Source of the DNA: Vesta saturnalis
Taxonomy: Eukaryota > Arthropoda > Insecta > Coleoptera > Lampyridae
Reading direction: 5' to 3'
Assembly: GCA_036346205.1 (NCBI GenBank)
Contig: JARFJB010001495.1
Coordinates: 1,030,001-1,094,000 of the forward strand
Length of the DNA stretch: 64,000 bases
A program made the position numbers and the translations under genes. Positions 10,589 through 21,320 of this stretch are shown in pieces (position 1 is the first letter of the stretch; every line of letters begins with the position of its first letter). The notes below the pieces were generated by a model. That model worked only from the letters and a program-made list of their open reading frames with translations, did no database searches and was not told the DNA's origin.

Positions 10589-12434
10589 GATGAGAATGAC
10601 CCGTTCTTCTGCCCAATTACTCCAACTCAAACCCTCAATTATTTCCAAAAAGGCAAAATATCCGCTCCCGGGCAGGACGGTCTCAATCGACTCATACTGA
10701 GACACCTGCTATCAGACGCCTAACACGCATATATAACAAATGCCTCTTTCTCTCTTGCTTCCCGACGGTGTGGAAATCCGCCTCGACCGTCATGATCCCC
10801 AAAAACTTTTCAGACCTGACAGATCCCTCATCATACAGACCAATCTCCCTCCTCAGCTGCCTAGAGAAATGCTTAGAGCAGATCCTAGCCCAAGGCTGGG
10901 AGATCACATAGAATCCAGTAACCTATTACCCGACAGCCAATTCGGCTTCCGAGCCAATAGAACCTGTCAGGACCCATTACTAAAACTCCTAACGGAAACA
11001 TCACGTGCATTCAACCACCGATACTGTAACCTTGCCGTGTTCTTAGACATAAAGCAGGCCTTTGACAGAGTCTGGCATGCGGGTCTAGTTCACAAAATCC
11101 GAGAATTAGGTATCCCCCGAGATCACGAAGCTCCTACTGTCGTATCTAACAGATAGGACGGTACGAGTCCGAGTGGGTTCATCCCTCTCAGAAAGTTTCA
11201 CCCCCCAAGCAGGCGTACCGCAAGGTTCTGCCTTGGCACCTCTCCTATACCTCATTTTCGCCTATGATATCCCCAACGTAACCACAACCGGAATATCCTT
11301 AGCGCAGTCCGCCGACTACACTGCCTTCTGGTCAGCCAATCGGTCAACGAAAAACACATCCAACAGTTTGTCCAGAACCCTACAGAATTTCTCCAATTGG
11401 GCCAACCAATGGAGAATCTCTATAAACCCTACCAAAATACAAGCCATTCTATTCCGGCACCCTCATTATACGCGACACAAATTACTCTCCAAGGACGAGG
11501 TAACCATTTCTCTGCAAGGGGAACGGTTGCCTCTTCGCGAGGAAGTAACATACCTAGGAATCACATTGACCAAAACCTTATCTGGAACCTGAAAAACCCT
11601 AAACAAAATGCGAAACCGATCCAACCTCCTGGGCACCCTTAGGGACGCATAGGGGATGTCAACCCAAAACCCTTCAACACACCTATAAGACCTTTATACG
11701 GCCCGTAATAGATTACCGTGCTCCATTGTACGATACCCTAAAACCCAAGGACCTAAAATCCATAGCCTCATGTGAACGCCGAATCCTACGGAGAATACAC
11801 CGGTTACATTATAGAACTCCCAATGAAATCACCATTCAACAAGCTCACATCACATCTATGACCCAACGGCTCCAAAACTTCAATCAAACTACACCCACCG
11901 TAGGATATTCGGCGCCACAGAAGCTACCAAAATGTCCTCCGCATTCCATATACGCCCCTAACCCACATCCAATACCTAAGAACCCACAGGAGAAAACCCA
12001 AAAATAAATTCAAGCACCCTCCAACTATCCTGACCCAGAATATCGAAAAGCTCCCGAGGAATTCGAAAACCTCCTAGATGATATACCTTACGCCCTTAGA
12101 TAAAATCGAAGACGACCACTCCAACGACCAAGGAATCGATAACACACCACACACCTCACACGCTTCATTTACACACTACACGTACACACCACCCACACGC
12201 AATCCAAACTAAAAATAATATTAAACTAATAATAATTGTTTTTTTGAAACCATCTAAACACTGTATACTACATTGTATGCACTAATACAATATACACAAC
12301 TATATAACCCCAATAACATAAGGAAGACCCAGGACTGAAGAGGAAGCAGACTCCTTAACAGTCAGCAGGAATAAGTAATAAGATAAGCTATACTAACAAT
12401 AAGTAGTCTAACTAATAAGCATACAAAAAAAAAA
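10589..12434 (+). mobile_element. Jockey-like non-LTR retrotransposon nested in the hAT element
   Basis: The insertion is bounded by CAAGCGG at 10582-10588 and 12435-12441, a clean 7-bp target duplication, with an A-rich tail (12423-12434) just before the right copy. The hAT sequence is continuous across the site. The element is 5'-truncated: coding begins inside the linker just before the RT. The 3' part after about 12007 is non-coding and rich in ACACACC and CACAC words. The insertion is younger than the hAT element that hosts it. Confidence 0.85.
10640..12007 (+). pseudogene. Jockey-like reverse transcriptase remnant
   Basis: Frame-shifted blocks in order: a PGQDG-like RT entry motif (about 10665-10690); YRPISLLSCLEK-like residues read in another frame (10835-10870); DSQFGFRANRTCQDPLLKL (10930-10990); the palm A motif AVFLDIKQAFDRVWH (11035-11080); AGVPQGSALAPLLYLIF (11210-11255); then SADYTAFWS (11305-11335), where YADDTAFW is expected. 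The second catalytic Asp is Tyr and the leading Tyr is Ser, so the polymerase site is dead. LPLREEVTYLGITL and a C-terminal basic region follow. The motif vocabulary is that of Jockey-superfamily LINEs of insects. Confidence 0.85.
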
Positions 12435-12523
12435 CAAGCGGACGGGCAGAGTTAGTTAATAATTGTTCTACTGTGTAGTACGCACCAATTCTAAAGCCTT
12501 TTAAGTGAAATATTCGGTGAAAT

Positions 12524-14261
12524 ATGTCTTCGCAGAAAATAAAATAACGAACGAATATCGAGTTTATAATGACCGTTGGTAATCAAGACTATTTAATCAC
12601 AAACAACAATAATAAATTTCAGTGCATTATTTGTATGCAAGTACTATCGGTTCCCAAATAATATAATATGAAAAGACATTACACTACGTTACACGAGAAA
12701 ACATTTCATCAATATACAGGGGAGTCAAGAAAGGCTATCATTACGGATTATACAACAAACAACATTTTTTAAAAAATCTGACACTGATAACAAGCGCACT
12801 ATTGCCGCCTCTTACGAAGTAGCGTTGGAAATTGTCAGAGCGAGGAAACCTTTTAGTGATGGAGTGCTAATTAAAAATTGTGCAATCCAAATAGCAAACA
12901 AATTCAATGAAACAAAAATTGCCGAAACATTCGAAACACTCTCAGTGTCGCATCAAACAATTGCAAGACGGGTGGACCATATCAATCAATATGTATACAA
13001 ATAACTGCATAACATGGTTGAAGGATGTAAATATTCTTCGCTGTGCCTGGATGAAAGCACTGATCTGTCCGACATTAGCCAGCTTGTAATTTTTATCCGA
13101 ACTATTCAAATCGACTTCAGTGTAGCAGAGGAGTTGCTTGATATTATTCCTCCATGGTACAACCAAGGGTACAGATATTTTGAAGCTGTAAATAAGGTGG
13201 TATCAGACTACGGGGATTCGATAAATGTTCCTGTATTGTTACTAATGGAGCCAGAGCTATGATAGGAACTGAAATTGGATTTGCAGGACTCTTGAAACAA
13301 AATAACATCAACTGTCCTGTGATACACTGTATTATTCACCAAGAGGCCCTATGTGGAAAATCCTTACGTCAAATGAATGTGATGAAAGTGGTTGTTAAAA
13401 TAACAGAAAGTTTCATGATTTTTTAGCCGAAGTAGATGCTACATATGGGGACTTGTTACTTCACACCGATATTCGTTGGTTAGCGCCGGAAATTGTTTGC
13501 AATGATTCTTCGCTCTACGCAAGGAGATTCCTATTTTCCTTAAAGATGAAGTCAAGTCCAACACTACGGAACTGGAAAATCAAATGGTAGATGCACAATT
13601 TTTAGCAGACCTTGCATTTTTAACAGACCTGACATCTCACCTTAACGAATTGAATTTGAAGCTACAAGGAAAACAGCAGAATATTGCCAACTTATTTGGA
13701 CACATAAATGAATTTAAGAATAAGATTAAGCTTTTCAAGTCTTCATTAGAAAAAAAGATTTTTCATTTTTTCCAAGTTGTAAAGAGCATTCTGAAGAAAT
13801 AAAGGATTTTGATAATAAAATACATTGACATAGTTGCAGAAGAATTTGATAAACGATTTAGCGATTTTAAACAAATAGAAAGAGAGATTTTAGTTTTCAC
13901 CCAGCCCCTTACAATTTCAGTTGAGAATGTAAGCTGAGTAGAACTTCAACTGGAATTGTGTGACTTGCAATCAGATCCTTTTTACCAAGGAAGAACTGAA
14001 ACTGGATTGGACTTTTTCAAGTTGCTGCCAGAAGAACGATATCCCAACTTGCGAAACTTAGGGCTTACACTGGGCTCAATGCTGGGAAGCACGTATTTTT
14101 GCGAAAGCAGCTTTTCCAATATGAAATTTATAAAGTCAAAATATAGATGTTCCCTCTCTGATAAGTTACTTACTCAGTTGCTTCGTTTATCAACAACAAA
14201 CATTGAAGTTAATATTGATGCATTAGTTAGTGAAAATCAACATCCTCAAATTTCTCACTAA
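12524..14261 (+). pseudogene. hAT transposase remnant with BED zinc finger (GTF2IRD2-like)
   Basis: Starts at an ATG (12524) that hits a stop within eight codons. Shifted frames then give a BED-type finger (FQCIICMQ ... MKRHYTTLHEK, about 12620-12700), SLCLDESTDLSDISQLVIF (13040-13098), PVIHCIIHQEALCGK (13315-13360), HTDIRWL-like residues (13460-13485), ELNLKLQGKQQNIANL (13645-13695) and a C-terminal segment ending at 14261 with LGSMLGSTYFCESSFSNMKFIKSKYR-like dimerisation-domain residues. The usual catalytic D-G-A reads TNGARAMIG near 13235-13262, so Asp is replaced by Asn. Layout and motifs match the hAT proteins from which vertebrate GTF2IRD2 also borrowed a domain. Confidence 0.87.
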
Positions 14262-14455
14262 TTTTTTTTTGTAAGTAGATATTTTTTTGAATAAATTAAA
14301 ATAATAATACAAACGCGTTTTTTCTTTATATACCATACCTATTAAAACTAACTGATAAAGTTGCATACGAAGTATTTTGTAATGCGGCCCTCCAAAACGC
14401 ATTTTTTTTAAAGCGGCCCTTGGAGCACTGGCAGTTGGACAGCCCTGCTCTAAAA

Positions 14456-16119
14456 CATACCGCGCGTCTCCGAAGATACGAAGCACGGTTCTAGAAACTG
14501 TTGACCAATTGGACACATTCTAAGTAATGAATGACTGATTATTATTTTCAGTAATATTCCGTTGTAAACTAATACTCGGTGAAGTTCTGCCTTTTATAAA
14601 ACTTTTTTTTTATCCAGGTATTCCGTACGCACCGCACGCTTATGCTGACTATCGTATTCTAGCATATCTCTCCACCCTTCTGTTCCTCTCCTTTATGCTC
14701 TCCACCCTCATCCTCATACCAGCAACTCGCATAAGTCATTGCTGCCGTGTTTGGTGATGCCACGCAACATCTTGCAGTGAGGTTAATTCCTCTTTTACCA
14801 AGTTTTTTTTTAAAGAATTCAGTCACAGTTAGCCGGTAAACGTTTAATACTGTACATTTAGAGTAGGCAACAATTACAACTTTTGTATTTTTCGTTTATC
14901 CCTAAGTTTAGAAATTCAATCGTGTATTCGTGTATTGTACGTGCTTAAAAGTCCATTGCGTCAGAATTACTATAATAATAAACGACCATTTTTTGTCTTA
15001 ATTGACATCTGCTTTTGTCGAAACTAGTAAAAGTTGAATATACTCGATAACATTTTAGCTAGTTTGCTTTTCCCAGACTTAACGCCAACAATCCACCAAT
15101 GAAGTGTGCCTTGAAATTGCAGTTTCATTTGAAATGCAGACTAGGGAATTGCTAAAGTTGAAACTGTTAACTGATGTAAACGAAAATTAAACGGGCATTG
15201 TTAGGTTTAAACAATACCTCAGAAAACGACCCAAGTTTCTACATAACTTTTACAGGTGATGACATGTTTTAAGGCATATACATAAAGCTCTTTAATGCAC
15301 CAATAGGTTTTAATCAAAACTTTGTATTTAATTGCTATAATTTCGTAGAAAATTTGAAACTGTAGCCAACCAAACCAAGTTACTGGATATTTCAGCGATT
15401 CACACACGTAATGCGCATATGGTTCATTTGAACTAAAAGTACCTACAAATTTTAAATGAGGCCAAAATGTTGATTACTGATATTTATTTAAGCTTTAAGC
15501 ATCATTGTTTCGTGCTCGTATTGCTTGACCAGCATAGAATACAGATATACAAATTCTTTCTATAAAACGAACTTTTCTGTTTTTGGATTTTATTTTCAAA
15601 TACTTTTTGGTTTATATCTTTTAGTTTTAAATTAAATAATTAATTCATTTTATTATTGTAGTAACAATTGTAGACAGACTTTTCTAAATTATACTTAAAG
15701 CAAATGTTCATACAAAATTCGTATACAACAATCACAAGTTAAGCTAAGCTTAACTTAAATGGTTTTATGATTACAATTCAAATACATTTGAATTGTGTAC
15801 GTAAATACACACATGTTAGAAGCTATTTGCTAAGCTTTGTGTCAAAAACAGACATTCCTATATAGTTTTGTAGAGCTGATAATACTAATAACATTGAATT
15901 TGGACAACTTCGCTATCCAAACTTGAAATTTCTAAGTATGTGACAACACAATTTCTGCATATGAAAGTAAGGTTAATTAAATGTCCCTTACAGAAGTAAA
16001 CATGTATGTTACAGGATTTTATTGTATTTTACGGAAACCACTCATTGAATGTAAAGTGTGTTTTATTTGTTACATTCACTTAAATTAAAATCTAAATTCA
16101 GTTTTTATGTAATTAGTTT

Positions 16120-16120
<1 letters not shown>
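14456..16120. other. Unassigned non-coding DNA
   Basis: No coding frame recognised. Small inverted repeats AAGTTAAGC/GCTTAACTT and CAATTCAAA/TTTGAATTG lie near 15737-15760 and 15775-15797. A C/T-rich stretch at about 14665-14715 has no recognised match. Confidence 0.5.
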
Positions 16121-16157
<37 letters not shown>

Positions 16158-16167
16158 TAATAATAAT
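16121..16167. repeat. (ATA)n microsatellite
   Basis: About 15 ATA/AAT units with one AAC interruption. Confidence 0.95.
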
Positions 16168-16339
16168 TTTTGTTTGTAGTAGTGACAAATACCTAAAATT
16201 ATGTTTGTGGCAAACGAATGTTTTACTTGTAAGTAAAGGATGTTTTAAATGTAGCATAATTTGGTTTTTGGAAAAAAATATCCAATATAAGAATCGAAAC
16301 TTTCACCATTTGACATATTAATTAACACTTTATTTGGGA

Positions 16340-17220
16340 AAAATGGTGTAATTATTTATATTTATTTATTCGTAAGCTTTCAGATAGATACTTTGTCCTT
16401 CGTCAGGCGTAATATGATCGTGGCAAATATTGGCAAGGTAACATCAAAATGACAAGTATTAATAAGGTAACTGGGGAATTAAAATTAAATGTTATACTTT
16501 CAGTTTTTGAAAATAGACACCCAGGTATATGACAGTTCATATCCATTATCCCTGTTCAAGTTGTTATGTTATTTCAAAATTTCAATAACTTCTCGTATCT
16601 TCCTTGTATACCAATTCATGTCGTTAGCCAGAATTCTTGTGGTTTCAAATTTTATATTGTGCAGAGTGTTTAATGCATGTTGAGTAATTTCTGATTTAAC
16701 AGAATGAAGTAAACATAAGTGTCTTGTGTTCTGTTAAACTAGTGTTAATGCTTCTTCCTGTTTCACCAATATTTCTTAGATGTATTATTCAGAGCCCGTT
16801 CTTCGAAATGTTCCACAAAATAATTTGCAATCGATTGTGAAATTGGAGATGCCATAGCCATTTCATCTAACTGTTGATAATACTCGCCATTAAATAATAA
16901 TTAAGTAGTTAGGCAATTTAAATATTTTAAATTTTAAACAGTGTGATCTCGTTTCTTAGTTTCTTAATTATTTCAGCTGGTGAGTTTGATTCTTTAACAG
17001 TTTCGTAGTTAATAATTTGAACTTATTATTAGGATTGTATGATAGTTTAGGGTAAGCAGAATCGTTTAGTAAACTGCTAGCTTTGTTTATGTATTTAGAT
17101 TATCCATTAAAACAGTAGCTCGCCCTTCATCTGCTGGTAAAATTATGATGTCTTTGTTGTTACGTACATCTTTTAAGGCTTAACAATCAGCATAAGTTAA
17201 ATTCTTTTTTTGAGTTAGTT
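16340..17220 (-). pseudogene. Penelope-like retroelement: RT and GIY-YIG endonuclease remnant
   Basis: Read on the minus strand in several frames: DIIILPADEGRATVLMDN (about 17175-17100), a Penelope RT N-terminal motif; FNGEYYQQLDEMAMASPIS and ANYFVEHFEERAL (16900-16800), the RT block that precedes and includes the AMGSPLSP-like motif; then an IGETGRSINT-type GIY-YIG endonuclease motif near 16785-16730, split by a frameshift; then C-terminal residues to about 16500. Downstream (16440-16340) lies the tail with CTGACGA...GAAAGCTTACG. This RT-plus-GIY-YIG order is diagnostic of Penelope-like elements. Stops and frameshifts make it non-functional. The 5' end is not defined. Confidence 0.82.
16376..16406 (-). 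ncRNA. Degenerate hammerhead-like core in the Penelope-like tail
   Basis: The minus strand reads CTGACGA ... GAAAGC, resembling the CUGAUGA and GAAA boxes of a hammerhead ribozyme, and sits just 3' of the GIY-YIG remnant where such ribozymes are known in Penelope-like elements. I could not pair a stem II between the boxes, so this is weak. Confidence 0.3.
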
Positions 17221-17257
17221 GAATTGATCGGCCTACTTCGACAGTTTTGGCTTTTAT

Positions 17258-17290
17258 AGCGCGACGTTTCGAAAGCGGACTCATCAGGCT
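17258..17290 (-). ncRNA. Hammerhead-ribozyme-like core
   Basis: The minus strand gives a perfect CUGAUGA box (17287-17281) followed ten bases later by GAAAC (17270-17266) and GUC (17265-17263). Box order and sequence match the conserved hammerhead core. The intervening ten bases form at best a very short helix. The same surrounding words (TAGCGCGACGTTTCG and TTGAGAAGGACT-like) recur at 55873-55935. Hammerheads are established passengers of Penelope-like elements, and one such element lies directly to the left in the same orientation. Confidence 0.5.
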
Positions 17291-17299
17291 TAGTCCTGA

Positions 17300-20200
17300 G
17301 AAGGACTGTTTTCGCACTTGAGTGCAATTTTTTCCCAAGCTCTTAACTGTTTATTAAATTGTCAGGTTGCGTTGACGCACCCTGTATGTAGGATGTTATA
17401 ATGACGTGTATTACGTGTTCTGAGCACGAGTGTATTGAGTTTGAACGAAAAAAAATTTTTTGTGTGTGTGCATAATGTATGTGGGTGGGTGATATGCCAC
17501 TGGAAATGTAGGAGGAATATAATTCTGTATGTAGATACGTGTATTTGAGTATTATAGAGACTTTAGTGTTGGAATAATTAGATTCTGATGAATGTAAATG
17601 TGAAGAGAAATTTGTCTATGGGACGATAATGCTTACCACTGTATCGCTACTGTTTGGCTACCATATAGAATGGAATGTTTGTTGGATAGATGAGTAATCT
17701 TGGTTAGAAAATGTGAAGAATAAGTGTAGAATGTTTTAGAAAATATGTAGAGAAAGATTGGGTATGTTTAAGTGTTAATTTCAGAAGGGTTTTGTAATGT
17801 TGTGCAATTTGTTTTAAGAATAAATGTATGTATATGGAATTTGAGACCTTAGACGGTGCTTATTTTTGCAAATGTTGCGGAAGCAGATCGAGCGCAGGTT
17901 GGAGATAAATGTTAAAAGTTGTGTAATGGACCAGAGTGGCCACTGAATGAATGTGGTGACGAAAAATGATTTTTCATGAAGTAATTGTAAAATTTGTAAG
18001 TGAAAACAAATATGGCGATGTATTGTATAGAGGGAAGCAGCTGTTGGAACTAGAAAATTTTGAATGAATATTATTGGAGAATATAATGCGGAAGGAAGAC
18101 ATGTTTAAAGATGGATGACTGAAGTTATAAATAGGAAAGTCAGAGATTGACGAGTGAGTTGAAGTTAGAGTTAAGAAGTTAGCTTTTGGCTTGTGATGAG
18201 AGCTCGGTGAGGCGCGCGTGCGGAGGTAGTGTGGGATAGAATGTGATGATGTTGGAGTATGTTTGTGAATTTTAATGAGGCAGTAATTGTTTAAACAACT
18301 GCGTAACCCGAACCGGGGATGAATCGAAAAGACATTCATAAATAAAACGATAATTAAAATTGAAGTTGAAGATAAAATTAGTTTGTTTATTTTCAAGAAA
18401 ATAACAGTGCGTAAGCAGATTTGAATAAAGATAACAGATGTTATGTTAAAGTATTAAGTGCAGCGCGTGTTCTTGTAACGAGATTCAGCTAAAAGTATTT
18501 ATGAGACCACCTGTTAAGTGAACGAAGCGTTCGTTGTATATTAAGCCAATGGTTAAGTAACGTTATATGACATTGAAAGTTTTATTTGTATAAGGGACTA
18601 AATTGGTGTAAAGGTTGCTAGAAATTTTAGGAGGCAACCAAACGTATACAGCTTATTACGTGTTATTAGACTATTTGTGAGTGCACAGAGGAATAAGTTT
18701 TGTTGAGCCTTTTGTAATGTGCTTCAGGCAATTTTAAGCAGTACAAATGGACTACAAATATTTGGTTTACGGAAGAAAGAAAATCCAAGGATTAATGGAC
18801 GATTTTAAGTAAGGTTTATATTTAAGTATTTTAAAAATTTAGTAAAGCACGATTATCTCTTTGGTTTAGTTCATTTGTGTAATGTGATTAAATATTAATT
18901 AGCTTAGAAACGAAAAGATAATCGTTCTCGAATTATGTTGTGTTGGGTTGTATAGTATTAAGAATTTTTGCAGAAATTGGTAGTGACGTGTGGTTTTGAT
19001 TTTCAACCACGTTGTTGAGGTATATGTAAATATCCTTGTGTATGTAAACATTTGTTTTTATTATTTTATGCAGGACAATATATATTTATCGTTATCTTTT
19101 AATTTGTTGTTTATTTAACCAGGTATGAAACACAGATGTAACATTTACTTAATTGGTGATCTTGTTTTGACAATTTTAAAAGTAAGCTTTGCATATTTTA
19201 ATTTTTCAGATTTAAGGAACAACCTGAAAGTTCATATTTGCCAGGTTGATTGTAAAATTTTCATATTTGTTTTAATAGAGCAATGCACTATTAACAGATC
19301 AGCTGTTAGTTTAAATTTCATTAAGTATAATAAAAGTTGGAGTTTTGAAACCTTAAATGTTTACGAATGTCAAATACGATTCAGAAGTAAAGTAAATTTA
19401 AAAGATATCGTTCATGTTAAGAATTTTAAAATTAATTACCGTTCATTGAATGAATTTGAATGATAAATTTTATTTTGGAAGTTTTGGTATACGAGGTGTA
19501 TTCAAAAGTTTTTAATAACCTGGGTAGTACTAAATTTATTTGAGTTTGAGTTGAATTGTTTTGGGACGAGTGTTTGTTTTAGAACCTTCGTATAGGAGTT
19601 TACCGAGTAAGCACAATCCTACTTTCCACAATCAAGTAGGGTTAATTAACATCCAGCTTAAGACAATTATATTAACACAGTTTCGATTGTGGTGGCGCCT
19701 AGAGACATATTTTTCCCGAATTGAGCTATTTGAGTATAAGTGTAAGGTGTTTGAGCTTATTAATCATTCATTTTACTTATTATTTCGACCACACCCATCT
19801 CCCTGTTAGCTGGCTTGGCAACCCGCTTACATTAGTGAGCATGCACGACGCCTAGTGCGGTTTGGACGTGTAACAAAATGCTTTCTAGTTTTGTTAGTTA
19901 TTGTTTGATATTATTTGCATTGCGATTCATGTTTAACTGAATTTGCTATTTGACGTTCTTTTTTATAAATAACAGTAGGTATTAATAATTAATGAAATTA
20001 TTGTATAATCATACAAACTTTCTTTTGTCCATTGGTCGCAAATTAGGATACATTTCGTTGAACTTCCTGCATGTTCTCGCTATAATTTGGCCACATTGTC
20101 CATGAAAAATAAATAGTTTTATCAAAACTTGGATTGTGTAGTAATTTCCATTTTGACCCTTTTCAAATTTCTCCCGTTAATAAACAGCCGAATGTTTTAT

Positions 20201-20348
20201 TATTAGTGCACTAATTGTGACAGAAAAGACAGAATAGTGCGATTTTATAGGAACATGCTTCTATTTCGGAAACCTTGCTGTTTAAGTATATGAACACGAT
20301 ATATCATTTTAAAGGGACTTCAATTTTCTATCAGAATATTCGATAATA
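17300..20348. other. Unassigned region, G/T-rich on the plus strand
   Basis: No recognised coding sequence. From about 17400 to 19000 the plus strand is visibly enriched in G and T and poor in C, which by itself creates long stop-free frames on the minus strand (for example 17974-18396). A 112-codon plus-strand frame (19125-19463) and an 82-codon one (19561-19809) have no features I recognise. A TGGCGCC word at 19693 resembles a tRNA-primer site but lacks an adjacent LTR end. Confidence 0.5.
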
Positions 20349-20404
20349 TACAGGGTGCACATTTGTACCTTGCGGGAACGTAACGTATTTCGAACGACCC
20401 TGTA
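20349..20404. mobile_element. 56-bp mini-element with TACAGGG / CCCTGTA ends
   Basis: Starts TACAGGGTGC and ends CGACCCTGTA. The end sequence matches the termini of mariner-like elements and MITEs elsewhere in the window (20639, 27420, 54953, 62705). Probably a strongly shrunken non-autonomous relic. Confidence 0.5.
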
Positions 20405-20638
20405 CAATATGGAACCAATTTCGTTACGCAGAACTGATGAACAGCTTATTCATAGAGTGCATCCAGAATTTCAACTTTCTACAAATTCAAACACCACAAT
20501 AATGAACATTCGATTGGAACCATGTTTTGGCTAAAAATTAGAGATTAATTAATTACTCAAAACGGTTGAAGATAGGCATAGGAATGTGTGAGGCAAAAAT
20601 AATTTAAAAGTAATAGCGAACCCAAAAATGTAATAATA

Positions 20639-20823
20639 TACAGGGCGTCTCATTAAAAATATCAAAGGTGATGCCACTTTTCCACATAAGCGACAACGTC
20701 GCAACGCTGAAAATATTTTAGCTCGATATATCCGAGCCAGCCATGTAAGTGACCAAATTTTCAAAAGATCCCATGTCTCGTTTTCCGTAGACGCCTAAGG
20801 TATCATTGACGTGAATCACCCTG

Positions 20824-20825
<2 letters not shown>
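20639..20825. mobile_element. MITE, about 187 bp, mariner-type ends
   Basis: The left end TACAGGGCGTCTCATTA and right end GACGTGAATCACCCTGTA are imperfect inverted repeats. TA dinucleotides at both ends fit the mariner/Tc1 TA target. The interior is non-coding and has no transposase motif. Confidence 0.6.

Positions 20826-20870
<45 letters not shown>
20826..20870. repeat. (TA)n microsatellite between two mariner-type ends
   Basis: About 22 TA units directly between CCCTGTA (20825) and ACTGGGTG (20871). TA targets of two elements adjoin here, so the array may have grown from their target sites. Confidence 0.95.
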
Positions 20871-20872
<2 letters not shown>

Positions 20873-21320
20873 TGGGTGTTTCAAAAACGTTCCGATAATT
20901 TCTAGGGAAATAGAATATTAAAAAATAACGTCAGTTTGGTTAATAAACATGCGTCCGAAAATGCCTCCTTAAAAAGATACGGCCCTATAAAAGTGGCCCA
21001 AAAAATCCGTTTTTTATTATCTCTGAGACGGTTTAAGATACCTAAATGAAATTTAGATTACAAATACCTTTGATTAGGTCATAAAAGATAGTGTTGAATT
21101 TTTAATATTTTATACAGACCGTCGCTAAAGGGGGTACCACTTATTTTGCCCCCAAACTTTTTTTTGTGGGATACTTTTAATTTTTTGCGCAAAAATAATA
21201 ATTTTTAAACAATTTGCCACAAAAAAGGTACTCTTGTTGAACGTCAAAGAAATTACTGGTTTTGGAGTTATTTGAAGTTTTAACTTGTTGTACCTAAAAT
21301 AAGAAAATAAAAGAAATATT
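20871..21320. mobile_element. Solitary long mariner-type terminal segment
   Basis: Begins ACTGGGTGTTTCAAAAACG, the style of end carried by mariner-like elements with long terminal repeats, and continues with about 400 bp of non-coding sequence (for example TCTGAGACGGTTTAAGATAC). No transposase follows and I found no inverted partner in the window. Probably a decayed or truncated element; the right limit is approximate. Confidence 0.45.

Larger units (their letters stand above)
10372..14447 (+). mobile_element. hAT-superfamily DNA transposon (GTF2IRD2/ZBED-like) interrupted by a LINE
   Basis: The left end CAGTGCTGTCCAAC (10372-10385) matches the reverse complement of GTTGGACAGCCCTG (14434-14447) with one mismatch. 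Flanks CTCTAATG (10364-10371) and CTCTAAAA (14448-14455) form a decayed 8-bp duplication with the central TA of nnnTAnnn-type targets. Without the nested LINE (10589-12434) the element is about 2.2 kb. Both subterminal regions contain GCGGCCC words, a feature of this hAT group's ends. Confidence 0.88.

Noticed and set aside
17974..18396. 140-codon minus-strand frame with hydrophobic start
   Set aside because: Lies in the G/T-skewed stretch, Ser/Pro/His-rich low-complexity composition, no recognisable domain.
19690..19710. TGGCGCC as an LTR-retrotransposon primer-binding site
   Set aside because: No LTR end directly upstream and only seven matching bases; gag-like sequence not seen.
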